This document shows positions 1 to 5,942 of a stretch of 10,620 bases of DNA, in pieces (within the stretch, counting starts at the first letter, position 1; each line of letters opens with the position of its first letter). Source of the stretch: Bordetella parapertussis (GTDB lineage Bacteria; Cyanobacteriota; Cyanobacteriia; PCC-6307; Cyanobiaceae); the NCBI GenBank assembly GCA_943324725.2, contig CALPMR020000078.1, forward strand, positions 1 to 10,620. Reading direction: 5' to 3'. Below the pieces are notes generated by a model. The model saw only the letters and a program-made list of their open reading frames with translations. It had not been told where the DNA came from and made no database searches. The translations under genes and the position numbers were made by a program.

Positions 1-130
1 CCCGGGCCCCGGCCCGAACCAGAGCCGCTGCGGCCGAAGCCAGCATCGCCAGCGCCTACGGCGCCGGCGCCGTAGGCGCTGGCGATGCTGGCTTCGGCCG
101 CAGCGGCTCTGGTTCGGGCCGGGGCCCGGG
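1..130. repeat. Perfect 130-bp inverted repeat with no spacer, at the window edge
   Basis: Bases 1-65 are the exact reverse complement of bases 66-130. The axis lies between 65 and 66, inside GGCGCC repeats, and I found no mismatch. The palindrome begins exactly at base 1. A perfect spacerless palindrome inside coding sequence and at a sequence end is typical of an assembly or amplification fold-back, so bases 1-65 are probably a mirrored copy of 66-130. A genuine long palindrome is possible but would be hard to maintain in a chromosome. Confidence 0.95.
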
Positions 131-704
131 CGGCAGTTTCGGCAGCGGCAGCTTTGGTGCCAGCACTTTTGGTGCCAGCCCTGCTGGTGGCGGCAGTTTC
201 CGCTCCGTTGAGGCCGAATCCAGCGGCTCCGGCATGGGCAGCGGGGCTGCTCGTGAGTCGGGGCGTCGCTGGGGTGGTGATCGCGAGGCCGATCGGTTCG
301 GGGATCGGGGTGCGGGCTCCACGGCCAATCCAGCCCGATGGGATCGCGGCGATCAGGATCGCTGGCAACGAGAGCCGGCCGATGCGGAGCGTTTTGATCT
401 GCAGCGTCCCGGTGCTGGGCGCTCTGGCGCCGAGCGCCCCGGTGCTGAGCGCCCTGGTGCTGAGCGCCCCTGGCGCGACGGTGTCTCCAGTGGCCGGGAT
501 TGGGATCAGGACGGCCGCGGAGAGCGCGACCGCGGCGGCGACTGGGACCGCGGCCGTGACCTGGATCCTGGTCGTGACGGGGGGCCAGGCCGTGAGGGCG
601 ACCCTGGCGAGGACTGGGGCCGGGGCGATCCCCGCAACGCCGGCGGCCCTGCCCGCCGCCGCCGCGATCAGGGGCTGCAGGATGATCCCTGGTCCGACGG
701 CTGA
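3..704 (+). CDS. C-terminal tail of a large protein, probably DnaK3-type Hsp70 (5' partial)
   Basis: This frame is open from the left edge to the TGA at 702-704. The visible part is entirely low complexity. A Gly/Ser/Ala/Phe stretch (about 66-230) is followed by a charged Asp/Arg/Gly/Trp-rich tail with repeated GAERP units (411-470) and ends in DDPWSDG. No catalytic domain lies inside the window. The Hsp70 assignment is inference: the stop is 6 bp before a dnaJ start, cyanobacterial DnaK3 proteins carry long C-terminal extensions, and dnaK3/dnaJ3-type pairing is known in cyanobacteria. The residues from bases 1-65 should not be trusted because that stretch is probably a mirrored artefact. A different frame (85-714) is also open, but its Ala/Val-rich translation looks less natural and it overlaps dnaJ. 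An unrelated disordered protein cannot be excluded. Confidence 0.55.
   Translation, partial: RAPARTRAAAAEASIASAYGAGAVGAGDAGFGRSGSGSGRGPGGSFGSGSFGASTFGASPAGGGSFRSVEAESSGSGMGSGAARESGRRWGGDREADRFGDRGAGSTANPARWDRGDQDRWQREPADAERFDLQRPGAGRSGAERPGAERPGAERPWRDGVSSGRDWDQDGRGERDRGGDWDRGRDLDPGRDGGPGREGDPGEDWGRGDPRNAGGPARRRRDQGLQDDPWSDG
411..470 (+). repeat. Four 15-bp tandem repeats encoding GAERP units
   Basis: Four in-frame 15-bp units (411-425, 426-440, 441-455, 456-470) encode GAGRS, GAERP, GAERP and GAERP. The last three are nearly identical at DNA level (GGTGCTGAGCGCCCC-like). They lie in the disordered tail of the upstream protein and look like recent slippage expansion. Confidence 0.8.
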
Positions 705-710
705 TCTTTC

Positions 711-1775
711 GTGAGCCCTCGTCCCAGTCCCGATCCCCTGGCGATGGCCGGCGCCGATCACTGGCAGGTGCTGGGCATCGAACCCGGTGCCGATGCCGAG
801 GCACTGAAGCGGGCCTTCCGCCAGCAGGCGCGCCGCTGGCATCCCGATCTCAATGACAACGATCCCGGCGCCGAGGAGCGCTTCAAGCGGCTCAACGAGG
901 CCTATGCGGTGCTCTCCGATCCCAGCCGCCGCCGGGCCTGGGAGCTGGGAGAGGAGTACGGCGGCGCCATGGCCGACGGGCCCGATCGGGATCCGTACAG
1001 CAGTGGCTTCCCCGAGTTTGAGGACTATCTGGCCCACCTCTTCGGCCAGCGCCGCCGCGGCCAGGAGCGGGGCGGCGCGGGCGAAGCGGCCTTCGCCGAT
1101 GAGCTTGACAACGATTTCAGCGCCGCTGCACCGGAGTCTGCGGCTGCACAGCCGCCGGCCGAGCGCTCAGCCCCGTGGCCAGCAGCCGAGGCCACAGCGG
1201 ACTCCGGGCCGGATCCGGCTGGCCGGGTCACCACCGCCGCACCCTCACCGCCGCCGGTGCAGGCCAGCAGCGATGAGGAGAGCCTGGTGGAGCTGACGCC
1301 GGAGCAGGCCCTCAGCGGTGAGCGGTTGGAACTGGAGCTGCGCGACGGCACGCTGGTGGAGGTCTGGACGCCAGCTCTGGCCGGTGATGGCTGGCGGCTG
1401 TGCCTGCATGGCATCGCTCCGGGCGGCGGTGACCATTTTCTGCAGCTGCGGGTGCGCACGGCTGAGGGACTGCGGATCGATGGCCTGCGGGTGCTCTACA
1501 AGCTGGAACTCTCACCGGCGGATGCCGCCCTGGGCGTGCAGGTGGTGGTGCCCACCCTGGAGGGACCGGTGCGACTGCGGGTGCCGGCCGGCTCCTCCAG
1601 TGGCCGCCTGCTGCGCCTGCGGGGGCGGGGGCAGAGCCTGGGCGAGCGGCGCGGCGATCAGCTGGTGGAGATCAGGATCGTGATCGACGACGGCCTCGGT
1701 GAGGATGAACAGGCCCTCTACCGCCGCCTGCGGGAGCTGGAGGCGGAGCGGCGGCTGCAGGCCGCCGGCGGATGA
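711..1775 (+). CDS. dnaJ: DnaJ-type co-chaperone without zinc finger (type II)
   Basis: This is an Hsp40 co-chaperone that stimulates the ATPase of a DnaK partner through its J domain and presents unfolded substrates, in the cytosol or at membranes. The J domain covers residues about 16-83, with the invariant HPD at 44-46 and helix III NEAYAVLSDP. A short Phe/Gly-containing piece (PEFEDYLAHLFG, 102-112) and an Ala/Pro/Glu-rich linker (about 120-190) follow. The C-terminal substrate-binding domains cover about 191-250 and 259-325, including the typical GxxVxVPTLEGPVRLRVPAG strand region. No CxxCxGxG zinc motifs are present. At 354 residues it fits type II DnaJ such as the cyanobacterial DnaJ3 group. 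The start is GTG at 711. An ATG at 744 (residue 12) would also keep the whole J domain, and neither has a convincing Shine-Dalgarno sequence. It begins 6 bp after the preceding stop, which suggests co-transcription with the probable dnaK. Confidence 0.9.
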   Translation: MSPRPSPDPLAMAGADHWQVLGIEPGADAEALKRAFRQQARRWHPDLNDNDPGAEERFKRLNEAYAVLSDPSRRRAWELGEEYGGAMADGPDRDPYSSGFPEFEDYLAHLFGQRRRGQERGGAGEAAFADELDNDFSAAAPESAAAQPPAERSAPWPAAEATADSGPDPAGRVTTAAPSPPPVQASSDEESLVELTPEQALSGERLELELRDGTLVEVWTPALAGDGWRLCLHGIAPGGGDHFLQLRVRTAEGLRIDGLRVLYKLELSPADAALGVQVVVPTLEGPVRLRVPAGSSSGRLLRLRGRGQSLGERRGDQLVEIRIVIDDGLGEDEQALYRRLRELEAERRLQAAGG

Positions 1776-1805
1776 GACACTGGCCCTGTTGCAGCAACGC
1801 CGATC

Positions 1806-2258
1806 GTGACCCCGAAAGAGTCCGCCTTCGGGCCGGTGCATGTGCTCCTGTTCGATGCCCACAGTGACCAGGAGGGCATCCACTCCCTGGAGTTGAACGG
1901 CCGCACCGTGGTCTTGATGTTCGAGGACCCCGATGACGCCGAGCGCTATGCGGGCCTGCTGGAAGCCCAGGACTTTCCGGTACCGACGGTGGAGCTGATT
2001 GACCGCGAGGAGCTGGAGCAGTTCTGCCGCGATGCCGGCTACGAGGGGCGCTTCGTGCCGGCGGGCTTCCTGCCGAGCAGCGACGAGGAGCGGCTGCTGA
2101 TCGCTCCGCCCGAGCGCAACATGGATGTCAGCAGCTGGAAGGAGCAGGCCGAAGCCGGCGAGCTCGAGGCGGACACCGATCGCCGCGGCGACAGTGCCGC
2201 TGCCAGCCCCGATCCAGAGCTGGAAGCCTTCCGTCGCCGGCTGGAGGGACTGCTGTGA
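1806..2258 (+). CDS. DUF3110 family protein
   Basis: This is a 150-residue soluble protein of the DUF3110 family, found in cyanobacteria and plastid lineages and of unknown function. Recognition rests on the N-terminal block: VHVLLFDA (11-18), EGIHSLEL (23-30), the RTVVLMFEDPDDAERYAGLL core (33-52), QDFPVPTVELIDREELEQFC (55-74) and the AGYEGRFVP segment. The C-terminal 50 residues are acidic, Ala/Glu-rich and probably disordered. The start is GTG at 1806, 30 bp after dnaJ; the gap contains a small GTTGC-A-GCAAC hairpin (1788-1798). The stop overlaps the murQ start by 4 bp, implying translational coupling. Placement beside chaperone genes hints at a role in protein homeostasis, but that is inference. 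Confidence 0.85.
   Translation: MTPKESAFGPVHVLLFDAHSDQEGIHSLELNGRTVVLMFEDPDDAERYAGLLEAQDFPVPTVELIDREELEQFCRDAGYEGRFVPAGFLPSSDEERLLIAPPERNMDVSSWKEQAEAGELEADTDRRGDSAAASPDPELEAFRRRLEGLL
2243..2248 (+). promoter_or_regulatory. Shine-Dalgarno sequence fixing the murQ start
   Basis: GGAGGG lies within the 3' end of the DUF3110 gene, 6 nt before the GTG at 2255. It supports that start, which overlaps the upstream stop as GTGA (2255-2258), over the in-frame GTG at 2318. Confidence 0.7.
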
Positions 2259-3310
2259 CCGGCATAGCCGGTCCGCAGAGCGCCGCTGAGCGCCCCGGCG
2301 GCGCACACGGAACCGCCGTGACCGCTGCGGTTGATGCGTCCCTGGCCAGCCTCAGCGGCGCCCAGCTCTGGAGCCGGGGCCATCTGCTGACGGAACAGGC
2401 CAATGCCCTGAGCGCCAACCTGGACCGGCTGCAGACGGCAGCCCTGGTGGAGCTGTTCTGCGAGAACGAGCGCCGCCCCCAGGAGGCGGTGGCCGCCGCC
2501 GCACCGCAATTGGCCGAAGCCGTCGATGCGATTGCTGCCCGTTTGGGGCGCGGCGGCCGCCTCTTCTATCTGGGCGCCGGCACCTCCGGCCGGCTGGGGG
2601 TACTGGATGCGGCGGAATGCCCGCCCACCTTCTGCTCGCCGCCGGAGCTGGTGCAGGGGGTGCTGGCCGGTGGCGCCGCCGCCCTGCTGCGCAGCTCCGA
2701 AGGGCTGGAAGATCTGTTCGAGGCGGGGCCGGCCGATCTGCAGGCGCGCGGCTTCGGCCCTGCCGACTGCCTGGTGGGGATCGCCGCCGGCGGCACCACC
2801 CCCTATGTGCTGGGGGGCCTCAGCCATGCCAAGGCGATCGGGGCGCTGGCGATCGCGATGGCCTGTGTGCCCACCGACCAGGTGGCGATGCCCTGCGACA
2901 TCGACATCCGCCTGCTCACCGGCCCCGAGCTGCTCACCGGCTCGACGCGGCTCAAGGCCGGCACCGCCACCAAGATGGCGCTCAACATCCTCTCCACCGG
3001 GGTGATGGTGCGGTTGGGCAAGGTGTACGGCAACCGCATGGTGGACGTGGCCGTCACCAACGCCAAGCTCGAGGACCGGGCGCTGCGCATCCTGGCCGAT
3101 CTGGCCGGAGTGAGCCGCCAGCGGGGCAGTGAGCTGCTGCGGCAGGCCGAGGGCTCGGTGCGGCTGGCCCTGTTGATGGCCGCCAGCGGCCTGGAGCTGG
3201 CGGCCGCCCGCGAGGCGATGGCGCTGCATGGGCCGGGCCTGCGCTCGGCGCTGGCGGCCCTGGGGGCTCAGTTGCCAGCCGTGGCGGCGCCGGAGTCGAC
3301 CGCTTCGTAG
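2255..3310 (+). CDS. murQ: N-acetylmuramic acid 6-phosphate etherase MurQ
   Basis: MurQ cleaves the D-lactyl ether of MurNAc-6-phosphate to give GlcNAc-6-phosphate and D-lactate, in cytosolic peptidoglycan recycling. It is a SIS-fold (sugar isomerase) protein. The diagnostic blocks are LTEQ (45-48), GRLFYLGAGTSGRLGVLDA (101-119), AECPPTF with the likely catalytic Glu121, EGLED (149-153; Glu152 by spacing could be the second acid), VGIAAGGTTPYVLGGL (174-189), and the STRLKAGTATKMALNILST and GNRMVDV signature near 230-265. At 351 residues it is longer than the usual roughly 300. The extra residues are about 20 at the N-terminus, before the conserved start of the family, and an Ala-rich C-terminus. 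The GTG start overlaps the DUF3110 stop and has a good Shine-Dalgarno sequence. The last 43 bp overlap the 3' end of mtnP on the other strand. No AnmK or NagA partner is visible in the window. Confidence 0.95.
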   Translation: MTGIAGPQSAAERPGGAHGTAVTAAVDASLASLSGAQLWSRGHLLTEQANALSANLDRLQTAALVELFCENERRPQEAVAAAAPQLAEAVDAIAARLGRGGRLFYLGAGTSGRLGVLDAAECPPTFCSPPELVQGVLAGGAAALLRSSEGLEDLFEAGPADLQARGFGPADCLVGIAAGGTTPYVLGGLSHAKAIGALAIAMACVPTDQVAMPCDIDIRLLTGPELLTGSTRLKAGTATKMALNILSTGVMVRLGKVYGNRMVDVAVTNAKLEDRALRILADLAGVSRQRGSELLRQAEGSVRLALLMAASGLELAAAREAMALHGPGLRSALAALGAQLPAVAAPESTAS

Positions 3311-4224
3311 GGGCCCCAGTAGGGAGCGGTGAACAGCTCGGTGCGCTGGCGGGTGGCGGCCGGCACCGCTTCGACCGGCGTCATCAGGGCGTGGCGCAGG
3401 GCGTGATGGGCGGCGCTGGGGGGACGCAGGGCGGCGACCCGTTCGGCCGCCAGGCGCACGATCTGCTGGGCCAGGCTGGCGTTGGCGCGCAGGTTGTCGA
3501 GCACCATCTCGACGCTGACCGAGGCATGCTCCTGGTGCCAGCAGTCGTAGTCGGTCACCATCGCCAGGGTGGCGTAGGCCATCTCCGCCTCGCGGGCCAG
3601 CCGGGCTTCGGTGTGGTTGGTCATGCCGATCACATCAGCGCCCCAGGAGCGGTAGAGCTCGGATTCGGCGCGGGTGGAGAAGGCGGGACCCTCCATGCAG
3701 AGATAGGTGCCGCCGCGGTGCAGGCGGCGACCCTCGGGCATCAGGCTGTCGCCGACATCGGCGAGGATGCGGCTGAGCACGGAGCAGTAGGGATCGGCGA
3801 CGGTGACGTGGGCGACGGCCCCTTCGCCGAAGAAGCTCAGCGGCCGCTGGTGGGTGCGATCGATGAATTGATCGGGCACGAGCATGTCGAGCGGCTGCAC
3901 CTCCTCCTGCAGCGAGCCGACGGCCGACACCGACAGGATCCAGCGCACACCGAGCGAGCGCAGCGCCCAGAGGTTGGCCCGGTAGGGCACCTCGGTGGGG
4001 GTGTAGGTGTGCTGGCGGCCGTGGCGGGCCAGGAACACCACCTCGAGATCGCCGATGCGGCCCAGCCGCAGGCTGTCGGAGGGCTGGCCGTAGGGGGTGT
4101 CGAGCGTCAGTTCGCGCAGATCTTCAAGGCCTTCCATGGCATAGAGGCCACTGCCGCCGAGCACGCCGAGCCGGGCCTGCGGCAGATCCAGTTGGCTGCC
4201 GGCGGTACCGCGGGGTGCGCTCAT
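3268..4224 (-). CDS. mtnP: S-methyl-5'-thioadenosine phosphorylase
   Basis: This enzyme phosphorolyses MTA, a by-product of polyamine and related SAM chemistry, to adenine and 5-methylthioribose-1-phosphate for methionine salvage. It is a cytosolic type I purine nucleoside phosphorylase fold. Visible motifs are GVLGGSGLY (20-28, phosphate site), RHGRQHTYTPTEVPYRANLW (68-87), SAVGSL (100-105), MEGPAFSTRAES (177-188), IGMTN (199-203) and TDYDCWH (224-230). The TDYD aspartates favour 6-aminopurine substrates, hence MTA rather than inosine or guanosine. Its 318 residues exceed the usual 280-300 because of extra residues at both ends. The ATG start lacks a good Shine-Dalgarno sequence. It is transcribed divergently from the cyclophilin gene and converges on murQ with a 43-bp overlap. 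A close MTIP or PNP paralogue is the only realistic alternative. Confidence 0.93.
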   Translation of the reverse strand: MSAPRGTAGSQLDLPQARLGVLGGSGLYAMEGLEDLRELTLDTPYGQPSDSLRLGRIGDLEVVFLARHGRQHTYTPTEVPYRANLWALRSLGVRWILSVSAVGSLQEEVQPLDMLVPDQFIDRTHQRPLSFFGEGAVAHVTVADPYCSVLSRILADVGDSLMPEGRRLHRGGTYLCMEGPAFSTRAESELYRSWGADVIGMTNHTEARLAREAEMAYATLAMVTDYDCWHQEHASVSVEMVLDNLRANASLAQQIVRLAAERVAALRPPSAAHHALRHALMTPVEAVPAATRQRTELFTAPYWGPYEAVDSGAATAGN

Positions 4225-4437
4225 GGCAAGGAGGGTGGAGGTCTCGAATCGTTTTACTGCAGCCCGCTCAGCCAGTGCTGCGTTTCTGCGGGCGAAGTGG
4301 GCGCTGCGTTGCAGCCTGAGAAGTGGGCGCTGCTACGCAGCGGCGGGGATCCCGGCCGGGCCCGGAGTTCGGCCCTCCCCCGGGGGGTGCCGCGCCTGGC
4401 CTGGCAGGATTAGCGGCCCCCCTTCAAGCGAACAAGC
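4225..4437. promoter_or_regulatory. Divergent intergenic region between mtnP and cyclophilin gene
   Basis: This 213-bp gap must hold the promoters of both flanking genes. A TAAAAC hexamer on the minus strand (4251-4256) could be an mtnP -10 box, giving a leader of about 20 nt; no clear -35 is visible. A 14-bp direct repeat, GAAGTGGGCGCTGC, occurs at 4294-4307 and 4320-4333. A GC-rich palindromic stretch (CCCCCGGGGGG, around 4377-4387) precedes the cyclophilin gene. No coding signal is convincing. Confidence 0.4.
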
Positions 4438-4878
4438 GTGACCAAAGCCCTGATGGACACCGAAGCCGGCAGCATCGCCATTGAACTGTTTGAAGCCGAT
4501 GCCCCGGGCACCGTCGCCAACTTCGTCAAGCTGGCCAATGAGGGCTTCTATGACGGTCTGGCCTTCCACCGGGTGATTGATGGCTTCATGGCCCAGGGCG
4601 GCTGCCCCAACTCGAGGGAAGGCGCCCGCGGCCAGGCCGGCACCGGTGGTCCGGGCTACATGATTCCCTGCGAGATCAACAAGAACAAGCATCAGGCCGG
4701 CAGCCTGTCGATGGCCCATGCGGGCAAGAACACCGGCGGCAGCCAATTCTTTCTCTGCCATGGCGCCACCCCCCACCTCGATGGCGTGCACACCGTGTTC
4801 GGCCACACCGGCGACCTGGATGTGGTGCTGAAACTGCGCAACGGCAGCCGCATCAACAAGGTGACGATCGAGGCCTGA
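4438..4878 (+). CDS. Cyclophilin-type peptidyl-prolyl cis-trans isomerase
   Basis: This is a cytosolic foldase catalysing Xaa-Pro cis/trans isomerisation. It is a single compact cyclophilin domain of 146 residues with no signal peptide, similar to bacterial PpiB-size enzymes. The motif [13 protein letters not shown] (43-55) carries catalytic Arg45 and Gln53. GGSQFFLCH (100-108) follows with Phe104, then [10 protein letters not shown] (113-122). His113 replaces the Trp of human CypA, a position that varies in bacterial cyclophilins and affects cyclosporin sensitivity. The insert [17 protein letters not shown] (58-74) is common in prokaryotic members. The start is GTG at 4438, with weak upstream purines. 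An intrinsic terminator follows directly, so the gene is probably monocistronic. Confidence 0.95.
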   Translation: MTKALMDTEAGSIAIELFEADAPGTVANFVKLANEGFYDGLAFHRVIDGFMAQGGCPNSREGARGQAGTGGPGYMIPCEINKNKHQAGSLSMAHAGKNTGGSQFFLCHGATPHLDGVHTVFGHTGDLDVVLKLRNGSRINKVTIEA

Positions 4879-4895
4879 TCCAGCGGCTACGAATC

Positions 4896-4940
4896 GAGCC
4901 CTGTTGGTTGCGGGCTCCTCACTCCGGGGAGCCCTTTTGT
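4896..4940 (+). terminator. Rho-independent terminator with alternative hairpins
   Basis: GGGCTCC (4912-4918) pairs with GGAGCCC (4928-4934) across a 9-nt loop, followed by TTTTGTTGT. An upstream GAGCCC (4896-4901) can instead pair with the same GGGCTC arm (4912-4917), so two hairpins compete. The element begins about 18 bp after the cyclophilin stop. Its distal arm overlaps the last codons and stop of the opposing small gene. Confidence 0.75.
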
Positions 4941-5101
4941 TGTCTGGCGTCGGCGTTCTCGAGGAACTCGGTGAGCAGGGAGGTGATCAGATCGGTGAGG
5001 GTCTGATCGTTTTGAAGGGCATAGCGCTTGGCGCGCAGGTGCAGCTGGCTGGAGAGAAGAACGGAAAGCTTCTTGACGTTTGAGCTTGAATTTTCTAGCA
5101 C
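4919..5101 (-). CDS. Small ribbon-helix-helix (CopG-like) protein
   Basis: This is a 60-residue protein with an RHH pattern: a basic strand KKLSVLLSSQ (10-19), helix LHLRAKRYALQND, then helix TLTDLITSLLTEFLE. RHH proteins dimerise and bind short DNA repeats, often as antitoxins or autorepressors. The core aligns with the two plus-strand RHH proteins at 5400-5612 and 5808-5930 (LSVxL…AL…D.TLs.Ll..L), so the three are probably related. The start is GTG at 5101, with AAGGA upstream in the minus strand at a longish spacing. The gene is AT-richer than its neighbours. No toxin gene is adjacent. It could be a solitary regulator, or an antitoxin whose partner has been lost. Confidence 0.65.
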   Translation of the reverse strand: MLENSSSNVKKLSVLLSSQLHLRAKRYALQNDQTLTDLITSLLTEFLENADARQQKGSPE

Positions 5102-5174
5102 CTAAAAATTTTCCTTGACAATGAGCTGGGAGATTTGATGTTTTAAGCCTGAAGCGTCAAGTGCAGTGAATATT

Positions 5175-5198
5175 ATGCGCAAATGCGCCAATGTGCCA
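5175..5198 (+). promoter_or_regulatory. Three tandem 8-bp boxes, candidate RHH operator
   Basis: Consecutive units ATGCGCAA, ATGCGCCA and ATGTGCCA sit head to tail without spacers, immediately after a TATTAT that resembles a -10 hexamer (5171-5176). RHH repressors such as MetJ (8-bp boxes) and omega (7-bp heptads) bind unspaced tandem short boxes, and RHH genes flank this spacer on both sides. The operator role is inferred. Confidence 0.4.
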
Positions 5199-5203
5199 GT
5201 CCT

Positions 5204-5218
5204 GGCCCACACTGGGCC
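5204..5218. repeat. Short perfect hairpin in the RHH spacer
   Basis: GGCCCA and TGGGCC form a perfect 6-bp stem around a 3-nt loop (CAC). No U-tract follows on the plus strand, so a terminator role is not supported. It may be a protein-binding dyad or chance. Confidence 0.5.
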
Positions 5219-5248
5219 TTGCTGATCCCCCTGCCTGTGTTGGTGGAT

Positions 5249-5270
5249 ACCAAAATCTGTCGTTTTTGGT
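5249..5270. repeat. AT-rich inverted repeat in the RHH spacer
   Basis: ACCAAAA (5249-5255) and TTTTGGT (5264-5270) form a perfect 7-bp stem around an 8-nt loop. It could be an operator dyad for the downstream gene. No direct evidence of function is visible. Confidence 0.45.
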
Positions 5271-5399
5271 TGGTTGGTGGCCAGCCCAAGGCTTGACGGA
5301 AATGCGAACGAGGTTGCCCGAAAAGCGAAATCCTGGATCGAAACTACAAGGGTTTCATCAAAATAGTGCCAAGTTTTCGGAGCATATGCGTTGGTTGGC

Positions 5400-5612
5400 A
5401 TGCGGTCGTCCTCGGGCCCCTCGCCGGGTGGTTATTCAGATGTGCCTGTCGCCCTCGCCACCGAGTTCGCCAGCCCCGGTCCAGAAGCTGTGGCCCGGCT
5501 GAGTGTCAGCCTGCCGCGCAGCCTCTACCGCCAGGTGCGGTTGCACGCCCTCGATCAGGACACCACCCTCTCGGCGCTGCTGGCTCGCCTGATTCGCAAG
5601 GAGCTCGGTTGA
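5400..5612 (+). CDS. Ribbon-helix-helix protein, first tandem copy
   Basis: This protein has about 70 residues. The last 40 are an RHH core: strand ARLSVSLPRSLY, helix RQVRLHALDQD, then TTLSALLARLIRKELG. It is nearly identical in protein and DNA to the gene at 5808-5930, so the pair arose by tandem duplication. Likely a dimeric DNA-binding regulator or orphan antitoxin. ATG at 5400 is chosen because the N-terminal 30 residues show strong GC at third codon positions. The GTG at 5490 would give a 40-residue form matching the start of the second copy, and a TTG at 5391 is also in frame. No start has a clear Shine-Dalgarno sequence. It is divergent from the RHH gene at 4919-5101. Confidence 0.65.
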   Translation: MRSSSGPSPGGYSDVPVALATEFASPGPEAVARLSVSLPRSLYRQVRLHALDQDTTLSALLARLIRKELG

Positions 5613-5793
5613 GGCTGGCCCCATCACCCTCCCCACCTGGGGATGCTTGCCGGCATTTCTGCGTCAGGGCGCCTGTCGCTTCACGCAGAATCGATCCAGA
5701 TGCGCAGCAATGGGCTGATGACGAACGCGATCCGTCCCTGTTTCGATCCACCTGTTGATCCGATCGTTCACCCTGGCGGCAGCAACCAGAGCC

Positions 5794-5798
5794 AGGAG
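5794..5798 (+). promoter_or_regulatory. Shine-Dalgarno sequence selecting a short RHH start
   Basis: AGGAG lies 9 nt before the ATG at 5808. It favours the 40-residue product over the longer in-frame form starting at ATG 5643. Confidence 0.6.
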
Positions 5799-5807
5799 CT
5801 CGATGCG

Positions 5808-5930
5808 ATGGCCCGGCTGACGATCAGCCTGCCGCGCAGCCTCTATCGCCAGATCCGGCTGCATGCCCTGGAGCAGGACACGACACTTTCGGCCCTGCTG
5901 GCTCGCCTGATCCGCGAAGAGCTGGGCTGA
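5808..5930 (+). CDS. Ribbon-helix-helix protein, second tandem copy
   Basis: This 40-residue protein is essentially only the RHH fold: MARLTISLPRSLYRQ, a helix RLHALEQD, and TTLSALLARLIREELG. Compared with the upstream copy the changes are conservative (S/T, V/I, D/E, K/E), and the DNA is highly similar across the whole core. The two could form homo- or heterodimers on short repeated operators. The start at 5808 rests on the AGGAG at 5794-5798 and on alignment with the first copy. An in-frame ATG at 5643 would add 55 residues of unremarkable sequence and cannot be excluded. The stop lies 12 bp from the 3' end of the convergent AraC-type gene. No toxin gene accompanies it. Confidence 0.65.
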   Translation: MARLTISLPRSLYRQIRLHALEQDTTLSALLARLIREELG

Positions 5931-5942
5931 GCTGAGCAGCCT

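Larger units (their letters stand above)
5102..5399. promoter_or_regulatory. AT-rich intergenic spacer between divergent RHH genes
   Basis: This stretch of about 300 bp is clearly AT-richer than the flanking DNA and contains no convincing gene. It holds three tandem 8-bp boxes (5175-5198), two hairpins (5204-5218 and 5249-5270), and a TTGACA (5115-5120) without a good partner -10. It probably contains the promoters of the divergent RHH genes. Lower GC could also mark acquired DNA. Confidence 0.5.

Noticed and set aside
85..714. Long Ala/Val-rich open frame on the plus strand in the first 714 bases
   Set aside because: It overlaps the frame ending at 704 and the dnaJ start, and its composition is an artefact of GC-rich repeats. 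The Asp/Arg/Gly frame gives a more plausible tail and the better junction to dnaJ.
2849..2856. HIP1 octamer GCGATCGC here and at 6588-6595
   Set aside because: Only two copies in the window, both inside coding sequence. This is not an enrichment that says anything about function.
1512..3229. Long open frames opposite dnaJ, DUF3110 and murQ
   Set aside because: They are shadows of high-GC coding genes on the plus strand and show no family motifs.
5115..5143. TTGACA followed 17 bp later by ATGTTT as a sigma70-type promoter
   Set aside because: The -10 match is poor, and no gene follows at a sensible distance in that direction other than the RHH gene almost 260 bp away.
5102..5401. 99-codon minus-strand open frame directly upstream of, and in frame with, the RHH gene at 4919-5101, separated by one TAG
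   Set aside because: It lies in AT-rich spacer DNA with hairpins and tandem boxes and shows no recognisable domain. The short RHH protein is complete without it. An interrupted longer gene is possible but not supported.
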